Positions 51,570 to 61,407 are shown, counted from the first letter of the stretch. The stretch: DNA of 64,000 nucleotides from Flavobacterium sp. (GCF_024710485.1 NZ_JANJUQ010000032.1:62001-126000); one strand, 5' to 3'. The notes: a model not told the origin generated them from the sequence alone. Program-made: numbers and translations.

Positions 51570-52840
51570 ACGAGTTGTTCGGTTAAACTCTTGCGTGAGT
51601 ATTGCTGTAAACCAACAGCATGAACCTTCAAATGCTTATTCTTGTAGTCTTGATAATAGTTCCAAATTAGTTCTTTCAGCTTTTCTTTTTCGTCGTAGGT
51701 AAAGAAAACACCGGTATTGGTGGCTGTAATAATTTCGGCAAAATCAGAACCTTCCGGACCAATAGCAATTATAGGTCTTTCCGAAACCATATATTCAAAA
51801 ACCTTTCCCGGAATAATGCTTTTAGTGTCTTCGGAATCGATTTCGATGAGCAATAAAACTTGAGATTTCCTTTGGTGTATCACAGCTTCCTGATGGGAAA
51901 CATAACCCAAATTAAGAACAAAATCATTGAGTTTAAATTCGGATATCGTATCCAACACTTCCCGACTTACAGCTCCGATTAACTTCAACTGAAAATCGGT
52001 CGCAAAATCCCTGTGTTCTTTTGTCAATTCTTTCAAAGCTTTCCAAAGTATTCTCGGATTACGCTCCGACAAGAACGAACCGATATGAGCCAAAGTAAAC
52101 TTTTCATCCAAAGGCTGTTTGGTCACTTTTTCCACATCATAACCATTGGTAATAACTGCAATTGGTTTTGATGTTATCACTTCAAACTCTGCCTTGGTAG
52201 TTTTACTGGTTACAATAATGGTGTCGGCCGAGTTTAAAACTTCTCGCTCTAAAGCTTTGTGTTTTTTTTCGGCATACGATGACAATTTTAAAGCTTTGTG
52301 ATAGCCAATAGTAGTCCACGGATCTCTGAAATCCGCCAACCATGTTACACCTAAATCTTTTTTGAGTTGCAAACCAATCAAATGCAAACTGTGCGGCGGA
52401 CCGGAAGTTACGATGGTATCAATACGGTTCTCCTCGATGTATTTTTTCAAATAGTTCACTGATGGTTTCACCCAAAGAAATCGAGCATCCGGTATAAAAA
52501 TGTTACCGCGAACCCAAAGCAAAAAACGCTCTAAAAAAGATTGCTTCTTTTGATGAGGGATAATTCCGGAACTGATTTTTTGGGTTTTATTTTTACCGAA
52601 AAAAGAGGCCAAACCATAAGGTTCAACAATTTTGTTTTTCAGAATGATGGCTTGCTTCGAAACTTCGCTTTCTAAACCATTATCAATAATCGGATAAGTA
52701 GGATTTTCTGGGATATAAACGATGGGTTTTACGTTAAAATCCGGTAAGTATTTGACAAACTTTAACCATCGTTGAACACCCGGTCCACCGGCCGGTGGCC
52801 AATAATAAGTGATGATTAATAGTTTTTTTTCTTCAGACAT
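51545..52840 (-). CDS. Family 4-like glycosyltransferase
   Basis: The 431-residue protein opens MSEEKKLLIITYYWPPAGGP (GT-B start) with GPGVQRWLKFVKYLPDFNVK. A donor-side part has FTLAHIGSFLSERNPRILWK and PGKVFEYMVSERPIIAIGPE with an E/E pair. GT4-type binding is likely, but the usual E-x7-E is not exact. It probably glycosylates a lipid or surface glycan in the same pathway as YfhO and the flippase. The C-terminal residues LLTPNS are encoded by a heptamer repeat, so the true functional C-terminus may be just before. The start overlaps the YfhO stop by one base. Confidence 0.85.
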   Translation of the reverse strand: MSEEKKLLIITYYWPPAGGPGVQRWLKFVKYLPDFNVKPIVYIPENPTYPIIDNGLESEVSKQAIILKNKIVEPYGLASFFGKNKTQKISSGIIPHQKKQSFLERFLLWVRGNIFIPDARFLWVKPSVNYLKKYIEENRIDTIVTSGPPHSLHLIGLQLKKDLGVTWLADFRDPWTTIGYHKALKLSSYAEKKHKALEREVLNSADTIIVTSKTTKAEFEVITSKPIAVITNGYDVEKVTKQPLDEKFTLAHIGSFLSERNPRILWKALKELTKEHRDFATDFQLKLIGAVSREVLDTISEFKLNDFVLNLGYVSHQEAVIHQRKSQVLLLIEIDSEDTKSIIPGKVFEYMVSERPIIAIGPEGSDFAEIITATNTGVFFTYDEKEKLKELIWNYYQDYKNKHLKVHAVGLQQYSRKSLTEQLVKLLTPNS

Positions 52841-55335
52841 TATACTTCTTTCTTTCCTTTTTGTTCAAAATAAACCACACCAACAATCACCAAAATCATC
52901 AAAATCGAACTGACTAAAGCAATCGTACTGCCTGTTTTTACTACTTGTGGCTCAAACTTGAATTCGATGGTATGCTTTCCTTTCGGAATGGCCAAACCAC
53001 GCAACACATAATTCACCCTATAAATCTCGGTTTCTTTACCGTCGATAGTCGCTTTCCAGCCTTTGTAAAAGTTCTCGGAGAAAACTGCAAAACCATCGTT
53101 AGCATTATTGGAAGTATACTTAACCACATTTGGCAAATGTTCTTCTAATTTTATTGTTGCCAAACTGTCTTTTGAGAAAGATTTTGGCAAGTTAAGTTCA
53201 ACTTCCTCTAAAGCACTGATAGTTGCGGTATGCTTAGTGTCAATCTTTCCTAATGCTTTCATTTCTTCATCGGCAGAATTCACCGACTTCAATTCGGATA
53301 CAAACCAAGCATTACCATTGATAAAAGGATTAGTTACCGCTACGCTTTCGCCGTCGTTGGTTTGTAACAACAGGTATTTAATATTCAAGGCGTTCATAAT
53401 CGGAATGCTCTTAGTAAGCTGCATCGTTTGCGGATCAATGATTTTCCCTAAATCATTCAATTGTCGGTCGATATGATAATTGAACAACTGCTCATAACGA
53501 CGCGGACGAACCGCACTGTAACCGCCAACCGATTTGTGGAAATAGGACGTTCTTCCTTGCAATCTTCCTTGCAATTCATAGACTCTGAAGACCGAATTAT
53601 CTTTTAATATTTGATTATCCGCATCCGTAGGTTCAAAAGGTTGGTCGATTTCACGTGCGCTGCGGAATTGCTTGCCATCGTTGCTCACATAATTTTTATC
53701 GATGAAAAACAAATCGCCTACCATGAAAACTCCTATAATTACAACGGCAGTAGTTTGTACCAATTTTCCTTTGAGGTAAAACCACAATACGCCGAAAGTG
53801 ATGGCCATGAAAAATCCGGAACGCAACAAATCGCTTTTAAACAAGTCCATTCTATCTTCCTTCAAAGCTGCAACAAAACCTTGACCGAAAGTTTTGTCCT
53901 GACCTTGATTCAACATATCGGCAATTTGACCGTCGATAGCACTCGAAAAAGAGAAAGCACCTTTGAAAAGGTAAATCAAAATCACTAATCCGATGGAAGT
54001 GGCCGCCGTGTAAAGCAAAGATTTCTTCTGATTATCGACCTGTTTAAAAAAGGACTGTAATCCCATAATGGCTAAAACCGGAATACACAATTCCAAGATG
54101 ACTTGTATGGAAGAAACCGCTCTGAACTTATCGTAAAACGGTACGTAATCGATAAAGAAATCGGTTAAAGCCGAGAAATTTTTCCCCCAAGACAATAATA
54201 ATGAGATGATGGCTCCTGCTAAAAATGCATACTTAATTTTACGCTTATCGTGAAACAAAGCCAAGACACACAAAAAGAAAACAATAGCACCGATGTAAGC
54301 CGGCGCTGCTACTATAGGTTGATCGCCCCAATATGTTGGCGCGTAATTTTCGGTAAACGTTTGGGCTTCGGTTTCGTTGGCACCGTAAGACAACATATAA
54401 TTGTATACATGAGAATCAGTACTTAATTTTTCGCTGTTGCCGCCACCGTACAATCGGGGTGCAATCAAATTCAAACTCTCCCCTATTCCATAGCTATATT
54501 CGGTGATATAGTCTTTCGACATGGAGGCTGTTTCCGTATTTTTAGAACCATCAGGATTAAAAGTCAACTCGCTTTTACCGCGCATACTGAAATCGGAATA
54601 CTCTTTAGTAGCCATTAATCCGGAAGCATTTGCACCAACCGCCAAAAGCACAGCGACTAAAAAGGTTCCGGCAATTTTGGGAAGAGATTGTAATTCATTT
54701 TCCTTATACAATTTATAGAGAAAATAAATGGCCAAAACCAACAACAAAATCAGCAAGTAATACGTCATTTGAAAGTGATTGGCATTGATTTCTAGCGCGG
54801 TAGCCAACATAGTCAATAATCCACCGTGCAAATATTTTCTTCTGAAAACCAATATAAATCCGGCTACTACCAAAGGCATGTAAGCAATGGCGTGAGCTTT
54901 AGCATTGTGCCCAACCCCAAGAATAATAATCAAATATGTAGAAAAACCGAAGGCTAAAGCCCCAAAAAAAGCTTTTAGAGGATCGACTCTAAACACCATT
55001 AACAAGCCGTAAAACCCTAAAAAGTACAAAAACAAATAATCGGCCGGACGAGGTAAAAATCGCAGTGCATCGTCTAATTTTCCGATAAAATCATTGGGAT
55101 AATTAGCTCCTAATTGGTAGGTTGGCATTCCGCCAAAAGCCGCATTGGTCCAAAAAGGTTCGGCATCGAACTCGGCTCTGAAATCGTTTTGTTCTTTCGC
55201 CATTCCGGTGTATTGAACAATATCGGATTGGTAAATTTTTTTGCCTTGCAAAACCGGATAAAAATAAATTAGAGCTATGAGGATAAAACCAAAAATGGCT
55301 AATAAATGAGGATAAAACTTTTGAAGTTGTTTCAT
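52840..55335 (-). CDS. YfhO-family membrane protein
   Basis: The 831-residue protein has about 12-14 membrane spans and a large C-terminal soluble region (residues 590-800). The start LLAIFGFILIALIYFYPVLQ and GKKIYQSDIVQYTGMAKEQN, with AFGFSTYLIIILGVGHNAKA, fit YfhO. YfhO proteins resemble GT-C glycosyltransferases and are linked with glycosylation of surface polymers, such as lipoteichoic acid in Gram-positives. In Flavobacteria they occur next to glycosyltransferases, as here. The acidic start motif S-D-I-V-Q near residue 38 is in the usual DxD-like first-loop position. Substrate unknown. Confidence 0.92.
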   Translation of the reverse strand: MKQLQKFYPHLLAIFGFILIALIYFYPVLQGKKIYQSDIVQYTGMAKEQNDFRAEFDAEPFWTNAAFGGMPTYQLGANYPNDFIGKLDDALRFLPRPADYLFLYFLGFYGLLMVFRVDPLKAFFGALAFGFSTYLIIILGVGHNAKAHAIAYMPLVVAGFILVFRRKYLHGGLLTMLATALEINANHFQMTYYLLILLLVLAIYFLYKLYKENELQSLPKIAGTFLVAVLLAVGANASGLMATKEYSDFSMRGKSELTFNPDGSKNTETASMSKDYITEYSYGIGESLNLIAPRLYGGGNSEKLSTDSHVYNYMLSYGANETEAQTFTENYAPTYWGDQPIVAAPAYIGAIVFFLCVLALFHDKRKIKYAFLAGAIISLLLSWGKNFSALTDFFIDYVPFYDKFRAVSSIQVILELCIPVLAIMGLQSFFKQVDNQKKSLLYTAATSIGLVILIYLFKGAFSFSSAIDGQIADMLNQGQDKTFGQGFVAALKEDRMDLFKSDLLRSGFFMAITFGVLWFYLKGKLVQTTAVVIIGVFMVGDLFFIDKNYVSNDGKQFRSAREIDQPFEPTDADNQILKDNSVFRVYELQGRLQGRTSYFHKSVGGYSAVRPRRYEQLFNYHIDRQLNDLGKIIDPQTMQLTKSIPIMNALNIKYLLLQTNDGESVAVTNPFINGNAWFVSELKSVNSADEEMKALGKIDTKHTATISALEEVELNLPKSFSKDSLATIKLEEHLPNVVKYTSNNANDGFAVFSENFYKGWKATIDGKETEIYRVNYVLRGLAIPKGKHTIEFKFEPQVVKTGSTIALVSSILMILVIVGVVYFEQKGKKEV

Positions 55336-55362
55336 GTTTTTGGATTAGGTTTTCAAGTGAAA

Positions 55363-55614
55363 TTACTTAATTTCTTCGAAATCGATGTACTCACCAACAA
55401 TTTTCTTTTCTCTGGGCTTTTCATTTTTTGTTGCCTGAGCTTTTTGCTGTTGTTGGTATTGCTGTTGCTGTTCCTGAAACTGTTGGGTCGCTTTTTCCAC
55501 TACTTTCTTTGCCACCACCGGTAAAAACAATCTTACTAAAAACTTAAAAATGTAGTAGAATGCTAATATGTAAAGTAATGTTTTTAACAATCCACTGAAA
55601 GAGGCCGTATCCAT
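55363..55614 (-). CDS. DUF4834 family small membrane protein
   Basis: The 83-residue protein has one membrane segment (LLKTLLYILAFYYIFKFLVR), then a helical, glutamine-rich tail (FQEQQQQYQQQQKAQATKNE) and a conserved end KKIVGEYIDFEEIK. This matches DUF4834, found almost only in Bacteroidota. It lies 27 bases upstream of yfhO on the same strand and probably begins the operon. Possibly an assembly or anchor subunit. No catalytic motif. Confidence 0.9.
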   Translation of the reverse strand: MDTASFSGLLKTLLYILAFYYIFKFLVRLFLPVVAKKVVEKATQQFQEQQQQYQQQQKAQATKNEKPREKKIVGEYIDFEEIK

Positions 55615-55633
55615 ATTGTAAAATAATTTTTGT

Positions 55634-55641
55634 CAAAAATA
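55634..55641 (-). promoter_or_regulatory. -7 element (TATTTTTG) for the DUF4834-YfhO operon
   Basis: On the minus strand TATTTTTG matches TAnnTTTG, 19 bases upstream of the DUF4834 ATG. No clear TTTG at the -33 position. Confidence 0.45.
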
Positions 55642-55697
55642 CTAAATTACTTGTTGTAAAATTCGGTCCCAGCTCTTAAATAAATGATAAATTGTAT

Positions 55698-55705
55698 TAC
55701 TTTTG
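55698..55705 (+). promoter_or_regulatory. -7 element (TACTTTTG) for the outer-membrane protein gene
   Basis: TACTTTTG, 30 bases before the ATG at 55736. It overlaps a TTG at 55703 which could start the same frame, so the later ATG is favoured. Confidence 0.5.
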
Positions 55706-55735
55706 GAAGACTATAATTCCTTGAAAAACGACGTT

Positions 55736-56713
55736 ATGTTCAAAATAAAAAACATAAGAGTACTGTTGCTAACGCTACTCTCTTCCACTGCTTTTGCCCA
55801 ATACACCGATCTCATCAACTCTAACAGACCCGGAAAATCCATGTCGGCTTTCTCTGTAGGTAAAACAGTAATTCAGGCCGAAGGCGGTATATATGGTATC
55901 CGTGAAAAACACGATTTATCGCGCTATGAAGCCAACGGATTCGGTACTGAATTGAGTGTAAGATATGGTGCTTTTTTTGATCAATTTGAATTCAATTTAG
56001 AAACGCAATACCAATACGATTGGTACAAAGCGCCTCTGGTAAATGATACCCGCGGCGGCTTCAAACAAATGACTTTCGGGGCTAAATACTTGGTTTTTGA
56101 TCCGTTTTTAAAACTGAAAGACGACAAGCCTAACGTATACAGCTGGAAGGCCAATCACAAATTCAGTTGGAAACAATTTATTCCTGCTGTAGCAGTCTAT
56201 GCCGGATTTAATTTAAACTTGGGTACTAATCCCTTTACCTTTGAGAGTGACCCGACTATCAGTCCGAAGTTAATGTTGATTACCCAAAATCAATTCGGCA
56301 CCAAATGGGTTTTTGTTACCAACATTATCGCCGACAAATACATGACTGATTATCCTAGTTTGGGCGTTATCGCCACCTTGACGCGAGGCTTTAACATGAG
56401 ATGGTCCGGGTTTGTTGAAATGCAAGGATATAAAAGCGATTTTTATGCAGACAATGTTTTCCGATTCGGAGCGGCTTATTTGGTTAGAGAAAACATACAG
56501 CTAGATGCTTCCATTGCTAAAAATATTAAAGACACTCCTTCAATATTGTACGGAGGTGTTGGCTTGTCTTGGCGATTTGACAGTAACTATGAAACCAATT
56601 ATACTCGAATTAAAAACGAGAAAAAAGACGACAAGAAAAAAGACAAAAAGTCGAAACGAGACAAAGGCAAAAAACGCAAAGACGAAGTGGAATTAGAAAA
56701 AGCAACAGAATGA
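55736..56713 (+). CDS. Outer-membrane transporter-like protein
   Basis: The ATG at 55736 gives MFKIKNIRVLLLTLLSSTAF with cleavage after AFA. The 325-residue protein is beta-rich: alternating aromatic strands (EFNLETQYQYDWYKAPLVND, FVTNIIADKYMTDYPSLGVI, YGGVGLSWRFDSNYETNYTR) in the transporter/phenol-degradation-like family of outer membrane proteins. The C-terminus is Lys/Asp-rich (KKDDKKKDKKSKRDKGKKRK), unlike a barrel end and probably periplasmic. It overlaps the next gene by 4 bases (ATGA), suggesting an operon. Substrate unknown. Confidence 0.83.
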   Translation: MFKIKNIRVLLLTLLSSTAFAQYTDLINSNRPGKSMSAFSVGKTVIQAEGGIYGIREKHDLSRYEANGFGTELSVRYGAFFDQFEFNLETQYQYDWYKAPLVNDTRGGFKQMTFGAKYLVFDPFLKLKDDKPNVYSWKANHKFSWKQFIPAVAVYAGFNLNLGTNPFTFESDPTISPKLMLITQNQFGTKWVFVTNIIADKYMTDYPSLGVIATLTRGFNMRWSGFVEMQGYKSDFYADNVFRFGAAYLVRENIQLDASIAKNIKDTPSILYGGVGLSWRFDSNYETNYTRIKNEKKDDKKKDKKSKRDKGKKRKDEVELEKATE

Positions 56714-57834
56714 TTACCGTAAAAGAAGCCAATACCAAAGCACTGCTTAAAGACTACGTTAAGTTTCCTTTTTCGTTATACCAAAACCATCCTTATTGGG
56801 TTCCGCCCTTAATCAGTGATGAACTAGAAACATTTGACAAAACCAAAAATCCTGCTTTTACTTCGGCCGAAGCCTATTTTTATTTGGCCTACAAAGACAA
56901 TAAAATAGTAGGGCGAATTGCTGCTATTATCAACTGGGACGAAGTCAATCTGCAACAAAAAAAGAAAGTTCGTTTTGGCTGGTGGGATGTGATAGATGAT
57001 ATTGAAGTAACGAAAGCTTTACTAGAGAAAGTATATGAGCTTGGAAAAAAGAATCAATTGGAATACGTGGAAGGTCCAATGGGTTTTTCAAATTTGGATA
57101 AAGTAGGTGTAGTCACAGAAGGTTTTGACGAATTAGGCTCTATGATTACATGGTATAATTTCCCTTACTACAAAGACCATTTGGAACAATTGGGTTATGT
57201 AAAAGAGAAAGAATATTTGGAAAATAAATTTCCGTTCTCGAATGTGAAACCTGAGTTTTTTTTCAAAGCACAGGAACTGATTAAAAAGCGCTATGAATTG
57301 AAAGCGGTTAACTTTAGCCAAACCAAAGACATTATGCCTTATGTGGATGAAATGTTTGATTTATTTAACGCTAGTTACGCAAGCCTGTCCTCCTTTGTAG
57401 CAATCACTGATGTTCAAAAAGAATATTTCAAAAAGAAATACATCAGTTTCATCAATCCGGAATACATCAAATTTATACTAGATAAGAATGATAAAATTGT
57501 GGCCTTCAGCATAGTGATGCCCAGTTTTTCAGAAGCCTTGAAAAAAGCCAACGGAAAACTGTTCCCTTTTGGATTTTATCATTTACTCAAAGCAAAAAAA
57601 GAAAGCAAAGATGTTCTTTTCTACTTAATCGGAGTTGACCCGGAGTACCAAAGTAAAGGAGTAACCGCTATTATTTTCAACGAATACTACAACACCTTCA
57701 AAGACAAGGGTATTCAAAATTGCATCCGAACACCGGAGTTAGAAGATAACCATGCTATACACAATCTTTGGAAACATTTTGATCCGGTAACTTTTAGAAG
57801 AAGAAGAACTTACAAATTAATGCTTTCACAATAA
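56710..57834 (+). CDS. GNAT-fold acetyltransferase-like protein
   Basis: The 374-residue protein begins MITVKEANTKALLKDYVKFP, with the block FPFSLYQNHPYWVPPLISDE that is common in a two-GNAT family of Bacteroidota. Further along, EAYFYLAYKDNKIVGRIAAI is a GNAT-like strand, and FYLIGVDPEYQSKGVTAIIF is the acyl-CoA-binding motif (V-x-P-x-x-Q-x-K-G-V, a Q/R-x-x-G-x-G/A variant). Substrate unknown, probably an amine. It overlaps the outer-membrane gene upstream. Soluble, without signal peptide. Such proteins are sometimes named after GTP cyclohydrolase by error. Confidence 0.82.
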   Translation: MITVKEANTKALLKDYVKFPFSLYQNHPYWVPPLISDELETFDKTKNPAFTSAEAYFYLAYKDNKIVGRIAAIINWDEVNLQQKKKVRFGWWDVIDDIEVTKALLEKVYELGKKNQLEYVEGPMGFSNLDKVGVVTEGFDELGSMITWYNFPYYKDHLEQLGYVKEKEYLENKFPFSNVKPEFFFKAQELIKKRYELKAVNFSQTKDIMPYVDEMFDLFNASYASLSSFVAITDVQKEYFKKKYISFINPEYIKFILDKNDKIVAFSIVMPSFSEALKKANGKLFPFGFYHLLKAKKESKDVLFYLIGVDPEYQSKGVTAIIFNEYYNTFKDKGIQNCIRTPELEDNHAIHNLWKHFDPVTFRRRRTYKLMLSQ

Positions 57835-58059
57835 GATTTTAAGTTAAAAAATGCATTTGGTCGATTAAAAGCAAATGTTCATAGAAAACTTACGTGTTTT
57901 TTAACAGTTTTTTAGAAATGTAACTAACTTTACACTCCCTGTTAAATCTACAAGTACATTTTTTAGAAACTTAATCCTGAGTTTTTTATTTTTCCTAAAA
58001 AGAAGCAAAATAAACAAAACCTATTCGTGATGTGGTATTTCCAAAAAATACTTAACATT

Positions 58060-61000
58060 ATGAAAAACACTACTTTACTGAAGTTTTTAGGTTTTCCCTC
58101 TTACGAGAACTATGTCGTTAGCCGAGGTGAAAACGGGTTTAAGTTAGATTTTTCCAAAAGCAAAACTTTGGAAGAAGGTCACTCTAAAATCGAGAGTAGA
58201 TCAAAAAACAAAAGTTTGATTAGCATAGTAATGCTTGTCATTCTTTTTTTATTTTCTAACCTTACTACTGCACAGATTATTCTGGATGGTGATCCGAGCG
58301 ATTGGGGGACTTTATTGTCTTCTCCGGGAGGTATCAAAGCCAGAATAACTGATCCAACTGACGGCACGGATGATATTTGGACATTGGGTTCAAAGGACAT
58401 CCAGCCCATAAGCCAATGGGCATGGACTACCAATAGTGCTAATGACAAAAATAACATGGCCAATGTTGGTTATTATTTTGATGGCACAAAACTTTATTTC
58501 TTTGCAGACAGAAGAGCCAATAATGGAGACTCCGCTATCGGATTTTGGATATTGCAAGACAGCGTTGGCAAATTAGGTGTCACTAGCGGTGGATTTAGTG
58601 GCCAACACGTTGAAGGAGATGTTTTGATGATTAGTCACTTTGTTAACGGAGGTTCTGTTGCTGAAATACAAGCATTTCGATGGACAAACGGTGCATTAGA
58701 CCCAACACCAATTCCTCTTCCTACTACCGGCTTGGATGCCAGAGTAAATGTTACAACTGTACCTGCCCCGGCTTGGTGGAATTATACTCCTAAATTTGGT
58801 GCTCCTAATACATATCCTTCTGAATCTTTCTTTGAAGGATTTATTGACCTTAGTAGCATTAATTTTAACTTGAGTGTTTGTCTTGGCACATTCTTAGCCG
58901 AAACAAGACAATCACAATCTTTAACAGCCTCTTTGGAAGATTTAGCCAGAGGTAGATTTGGTTCTGTCCCGCTTCCTAAGACTCTAGTAGGAAGTTCATT
59001 TTGCAGCTCTGTACCGAATAGTGGTACAATCACAATGGCTAATTCTGAAGCTCAAGTAAGCTATCAATTAAAAAACAATGCAGACAACAGCAACGTTCAA
59101 ATTGCACAATTAGGTGATGGCGAAACCATAACTTGGTCTAATTTACCTGCCGGTAGTTATTATGTTGTTGCTACAAATATTTTATCTGAGTGTACAATTG
59201 AGATTGGTCGACCGACTTTGGTAAATGTTGTTCAAGCGCCAACAGTAACAGTCAATTCTCCATCTAAATGTGCCAACGATCCGGCTGTCACCATAACAGC
59301 AACAGTCAACCCTGCTGGGACTTACAATTACAATTGGACTGTTCCTATGGGTGCCATAAACCCCGGAAATGTAGCATCATTTAGCGCCACAGTTGGTGGT
59401 ACATACAGTGTTGTGGTAACAAGCACTCAAACAAATTGTTCCAATTCAGGTTCAGGAACATTGACTGTTAATCCTAACCCAACCTTAGTAACTAATAATC
59501 CGGCACCTGTTTGTGCTCCTTTGACTGTAGATTTAACAGCAGCAGCTGTTACTGCGGGAAGCAATTTACAAGGCGGTTCACTTTCCTATTGGACTAATGC
59601 TGAGGCAACTACCCCTCTCAATAATCCAGCTGCGGTAAATACGTCTGGAACATATTATATTAAAGTTACAACTTCAGCCAATTGTACTGATATTAAACCT
59701 GTAACTGTAACTGTAATTCCAATCATTCCGATTGTCATAAACTGTCCTCAAAACATCAACACCAGTGCTTGTGCTTATGCAGACCAAGCGGCTGTAAATG
59801 CAGCTTTCCAAAATTGGCTGGCCGGTTTTACTGCCTCCGGAGGTAACGGAATTTTGGCTACATCAGGTTTACAAAATCATACAGCTCCAAGTTTATGTCA
59901 AGGTGGAACAGTAACTGTTAACTTTAACGCTTCAGATGACTGTGGCAAACAAGTAAACTGTTCAGCTACTTTCACTATCACAGCTCCGGCTGCAGTGACT
60001 ACTAACGCGCCGGCTAATGCTTCAGCTTCAGCTTGTGCTTACGCTGACCAAGCTGCGGTCAACGCTGCCTTTGATGCTTTCCTTAACGGATTCAGCGTAA
60101 GTGGTGGTTGTGACCCTAACGGTAGCTTCGCAGGACAACCTGTTGCGCCTAGCCTTTGTGAGGGTGGAACTACTACAGTAACTTACAACGTATCGGATAA
60201 ATGTTATACCGGATCGGTTAGTAGAACTTTCACTATCACAGTTGCTCCAGCTTTAGTATTGAATTCTCCCGATAGCGCTTTGATAAATTCTTGTGATTAC
60301 CCTGATCAAGCAGCGGTTGATGCAGCATTTGCTGTATGGTTAAGCCAATTCAGCGTTAGCGGTGGTTGTAACCCGGTAGGAGATTATGGTTCACCTGCTG
60401 CACCACCATTATGCAGTGGAGGCACTACGACTGTTACGTATACAGTAACTGATAAATGTACTTCACCAACGGTTACGGAGACATTTACCGTGATACCTGC
60501 AGCCAAATTACAAATCAATTGCCCTGCTGACAGAATGGCTGAATGTGGTAAAAATGTTGCTTTAGAATTTGAAGCTTGGAAAAACTCTTTCAGTTATTCA
60601 GGCGGATGTGATAATGCTGTAGCAACCGATTTATCTCAATTGCAGGCACCAGAACCAGGTCAGTCAATTACAGTGACTTTTACGGTAACTGACAATTGTC
60701 AAACTGTTTCATGCACTGCTAGATTCTCTGTTGACACTTGTGGAGAAGGATGTACATTGGGATACTGGAAATCACACACTGACAGATGGTGCCCTTCATA
60801 CAGAACTTGTGACTTGTTTGGTGCTGTATTCACTAATGCACCTTCAAGTTTGGCTAATTTAACCTTATTACAAGCCTTAAATTTAGGTGGTGGCGGAATT
60901 AATAACTTGGCTCGCCAAGGAGTTGCTGCCCTATTAAATGCTTGTAGTGATGAAGTTGACTATGCCGGCTTCCAAGACGTCACTCAAGATGTTATTGATG

Positions 61001-61407
61001 CCGTAAACCAAGCTTTTGCTACCGGCGGAAATGCTCCTGGATTCTTAGCATCTCAATTAGATGAGTTTAATAACATAGGATGCCCGTTAGGAGGTACAAG
61101 AGCAACAAGCTCATCGAATTGTACAACACCTTCGGCTCCAAGCTTAACAGCAGCATTCCAGAGAATAAGTGTGAAAGTATATCCTAATCCAACCAATAAA
61201 AACTTTAATGTTGATTTGGCAACCATTAGTGAAGATAAAATTTCAGTAGCTGTTTACGATATGCTAGGAAGATTAGTTGATACCGTAGATGTAGATCCTA
61301 AAAACACCTTATTGGTTCAAATTGGTGACCAATATCCTTCAGGGGTTTATAATGTAGTCGTTACTCAAGGTGAAGAAGTAAAAACACTGAGAGTCATTAA
61401 ACGATAA
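58060..61407 (+). CDS. Large T9SS type A adhesin-like protein with HYR-like repeats and Cys-rich module
   Basis: From ATG at 58060 the protein is 1,115 residues; 58027 would add eleven. A hydrophobic signal (LISIVMLVILFLFSNLTTA) lies only at residues 53-71, preceded by a charged n-region of about 51 residues, which is unusually long. Then come a DOMON-like part (ILDGDPSDWGTLLSSPGG), PKD/Ig-like parts, four HYR-like repeats of about 82 residues (CAYADQAAVNAAF), a Cys-rich module (CTLGYWKSHTDRWCPSYRTC), and a type A sorting domain (ISVKVYPNPTNKNFNVDLAT). It should be exported by T9SS and anchored on the cell surface. Likely roles are adhesion or glycan binding. Confidence 0.9.
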   Translation: MKNTTLLKFLGFPSYENYVVSRGENGFKLDFSKSKTLEEGHSKIESRSKNKSLISIVMLVILFLFSNLTTAQIILDGDPSDWGTLLSSPGGIKARITDPTDGTDDIWTLGSKDIQPISQWAWTTNSANDKNNMANVGYYFDGTKLYFFADRRANNGDSAIGFWILQDSVGKLGVTSGGFSGQHVEGDVLMISHFVNGGSVAEIQAFRWTNGALDPTPIPLPTTGLDARVNVTTVPAPAWWNYTPKFGAPNTYPSESFFEGFIDLSSINFNLSVCLGTFLAETRQSQSLTASLEDLARGRFGSVPLPKTLVGSSFCSSVPNSGTITMANSEAQVSYQLKNNADNSNVQIAQLGDGETITWSNLPAGSYYVVATNILSECTIEIGRPTLVNVVQAPTVTVNSPSKCANDPAVTITATVNPAGTYNYNWTVPMGAINPGNVASFSATVGGTYSVVVTSTQTNCSNSGSGTLTVNPNPTLVTNNPAPVCAPLTVDLTAAAVTAGSNLQGGSLSYWTNAEATTPLNNPAAVNTSGTYYIKVTTSANCTDIKPVTVTVIPIIPIVINCPQNINTSACAYADQAAVNAAFQNWLAGFTASGGNGILATSGLQNHTAPSLCQGGTVTVNFNASDDCGKQVNCSATFTITAPAAVTTNAPANASASACAYADQAAVNAAFDAFLNGFSVSGGCDPNGSFAGQPVAPSLCEGGTTTVTYNVSDKCYTGSVSRTFTITVAPALVLNSPDSALINSCDYPDQAAVDAAFAVWLSQFSVSGGCNPVGDYGSPAAPPLCSGGTTTVTYTVTDKCTSPTVTETFTVIPAAKLQINCPADRMAECGKNVALEFEAWKNSFSYSGGCDNAVATDLSQLQAPEPGQSITVTFTVTDNCQTVSCTARFSVDTCGEGCTLGYWKSHTDRWCPSYRTCDLFGAVFTNAPSSLANLTLLQALNLGGGGINNLARQGVAALLNACSDEVDYAGFQDVTQDVIDAVNQAFATGGNAPGFLASQLDEFNNIGCPLGGTRATSSSNCTTPSAPSLTAAFQRISVKVYPNPTNKNFNVDLATISEDKISVAVYDMLGRLVDTVDVDPKNTLLVQIGDQYPSGVYNVVVTQGEEVKTLRVIKR
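59731..60741 (+). repeat. Four coding HYR-like repeats in the adhesin
   Basis: Four tandem coding units of about 250 bases: each starts with a short NCP/NAP-type strand, then S-x-C-x-Y-x-D-Q-A-A-V in units 1-3, S-G-G, a P-S-L-C-x-G-G-T block, and a final D-x-C. Unit 4 has lost the C-A-Y-A-D-Q core but keeps the rest. Repeats are diverged at DNA level, so the expansion is not recent. Confidence 0.8.
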
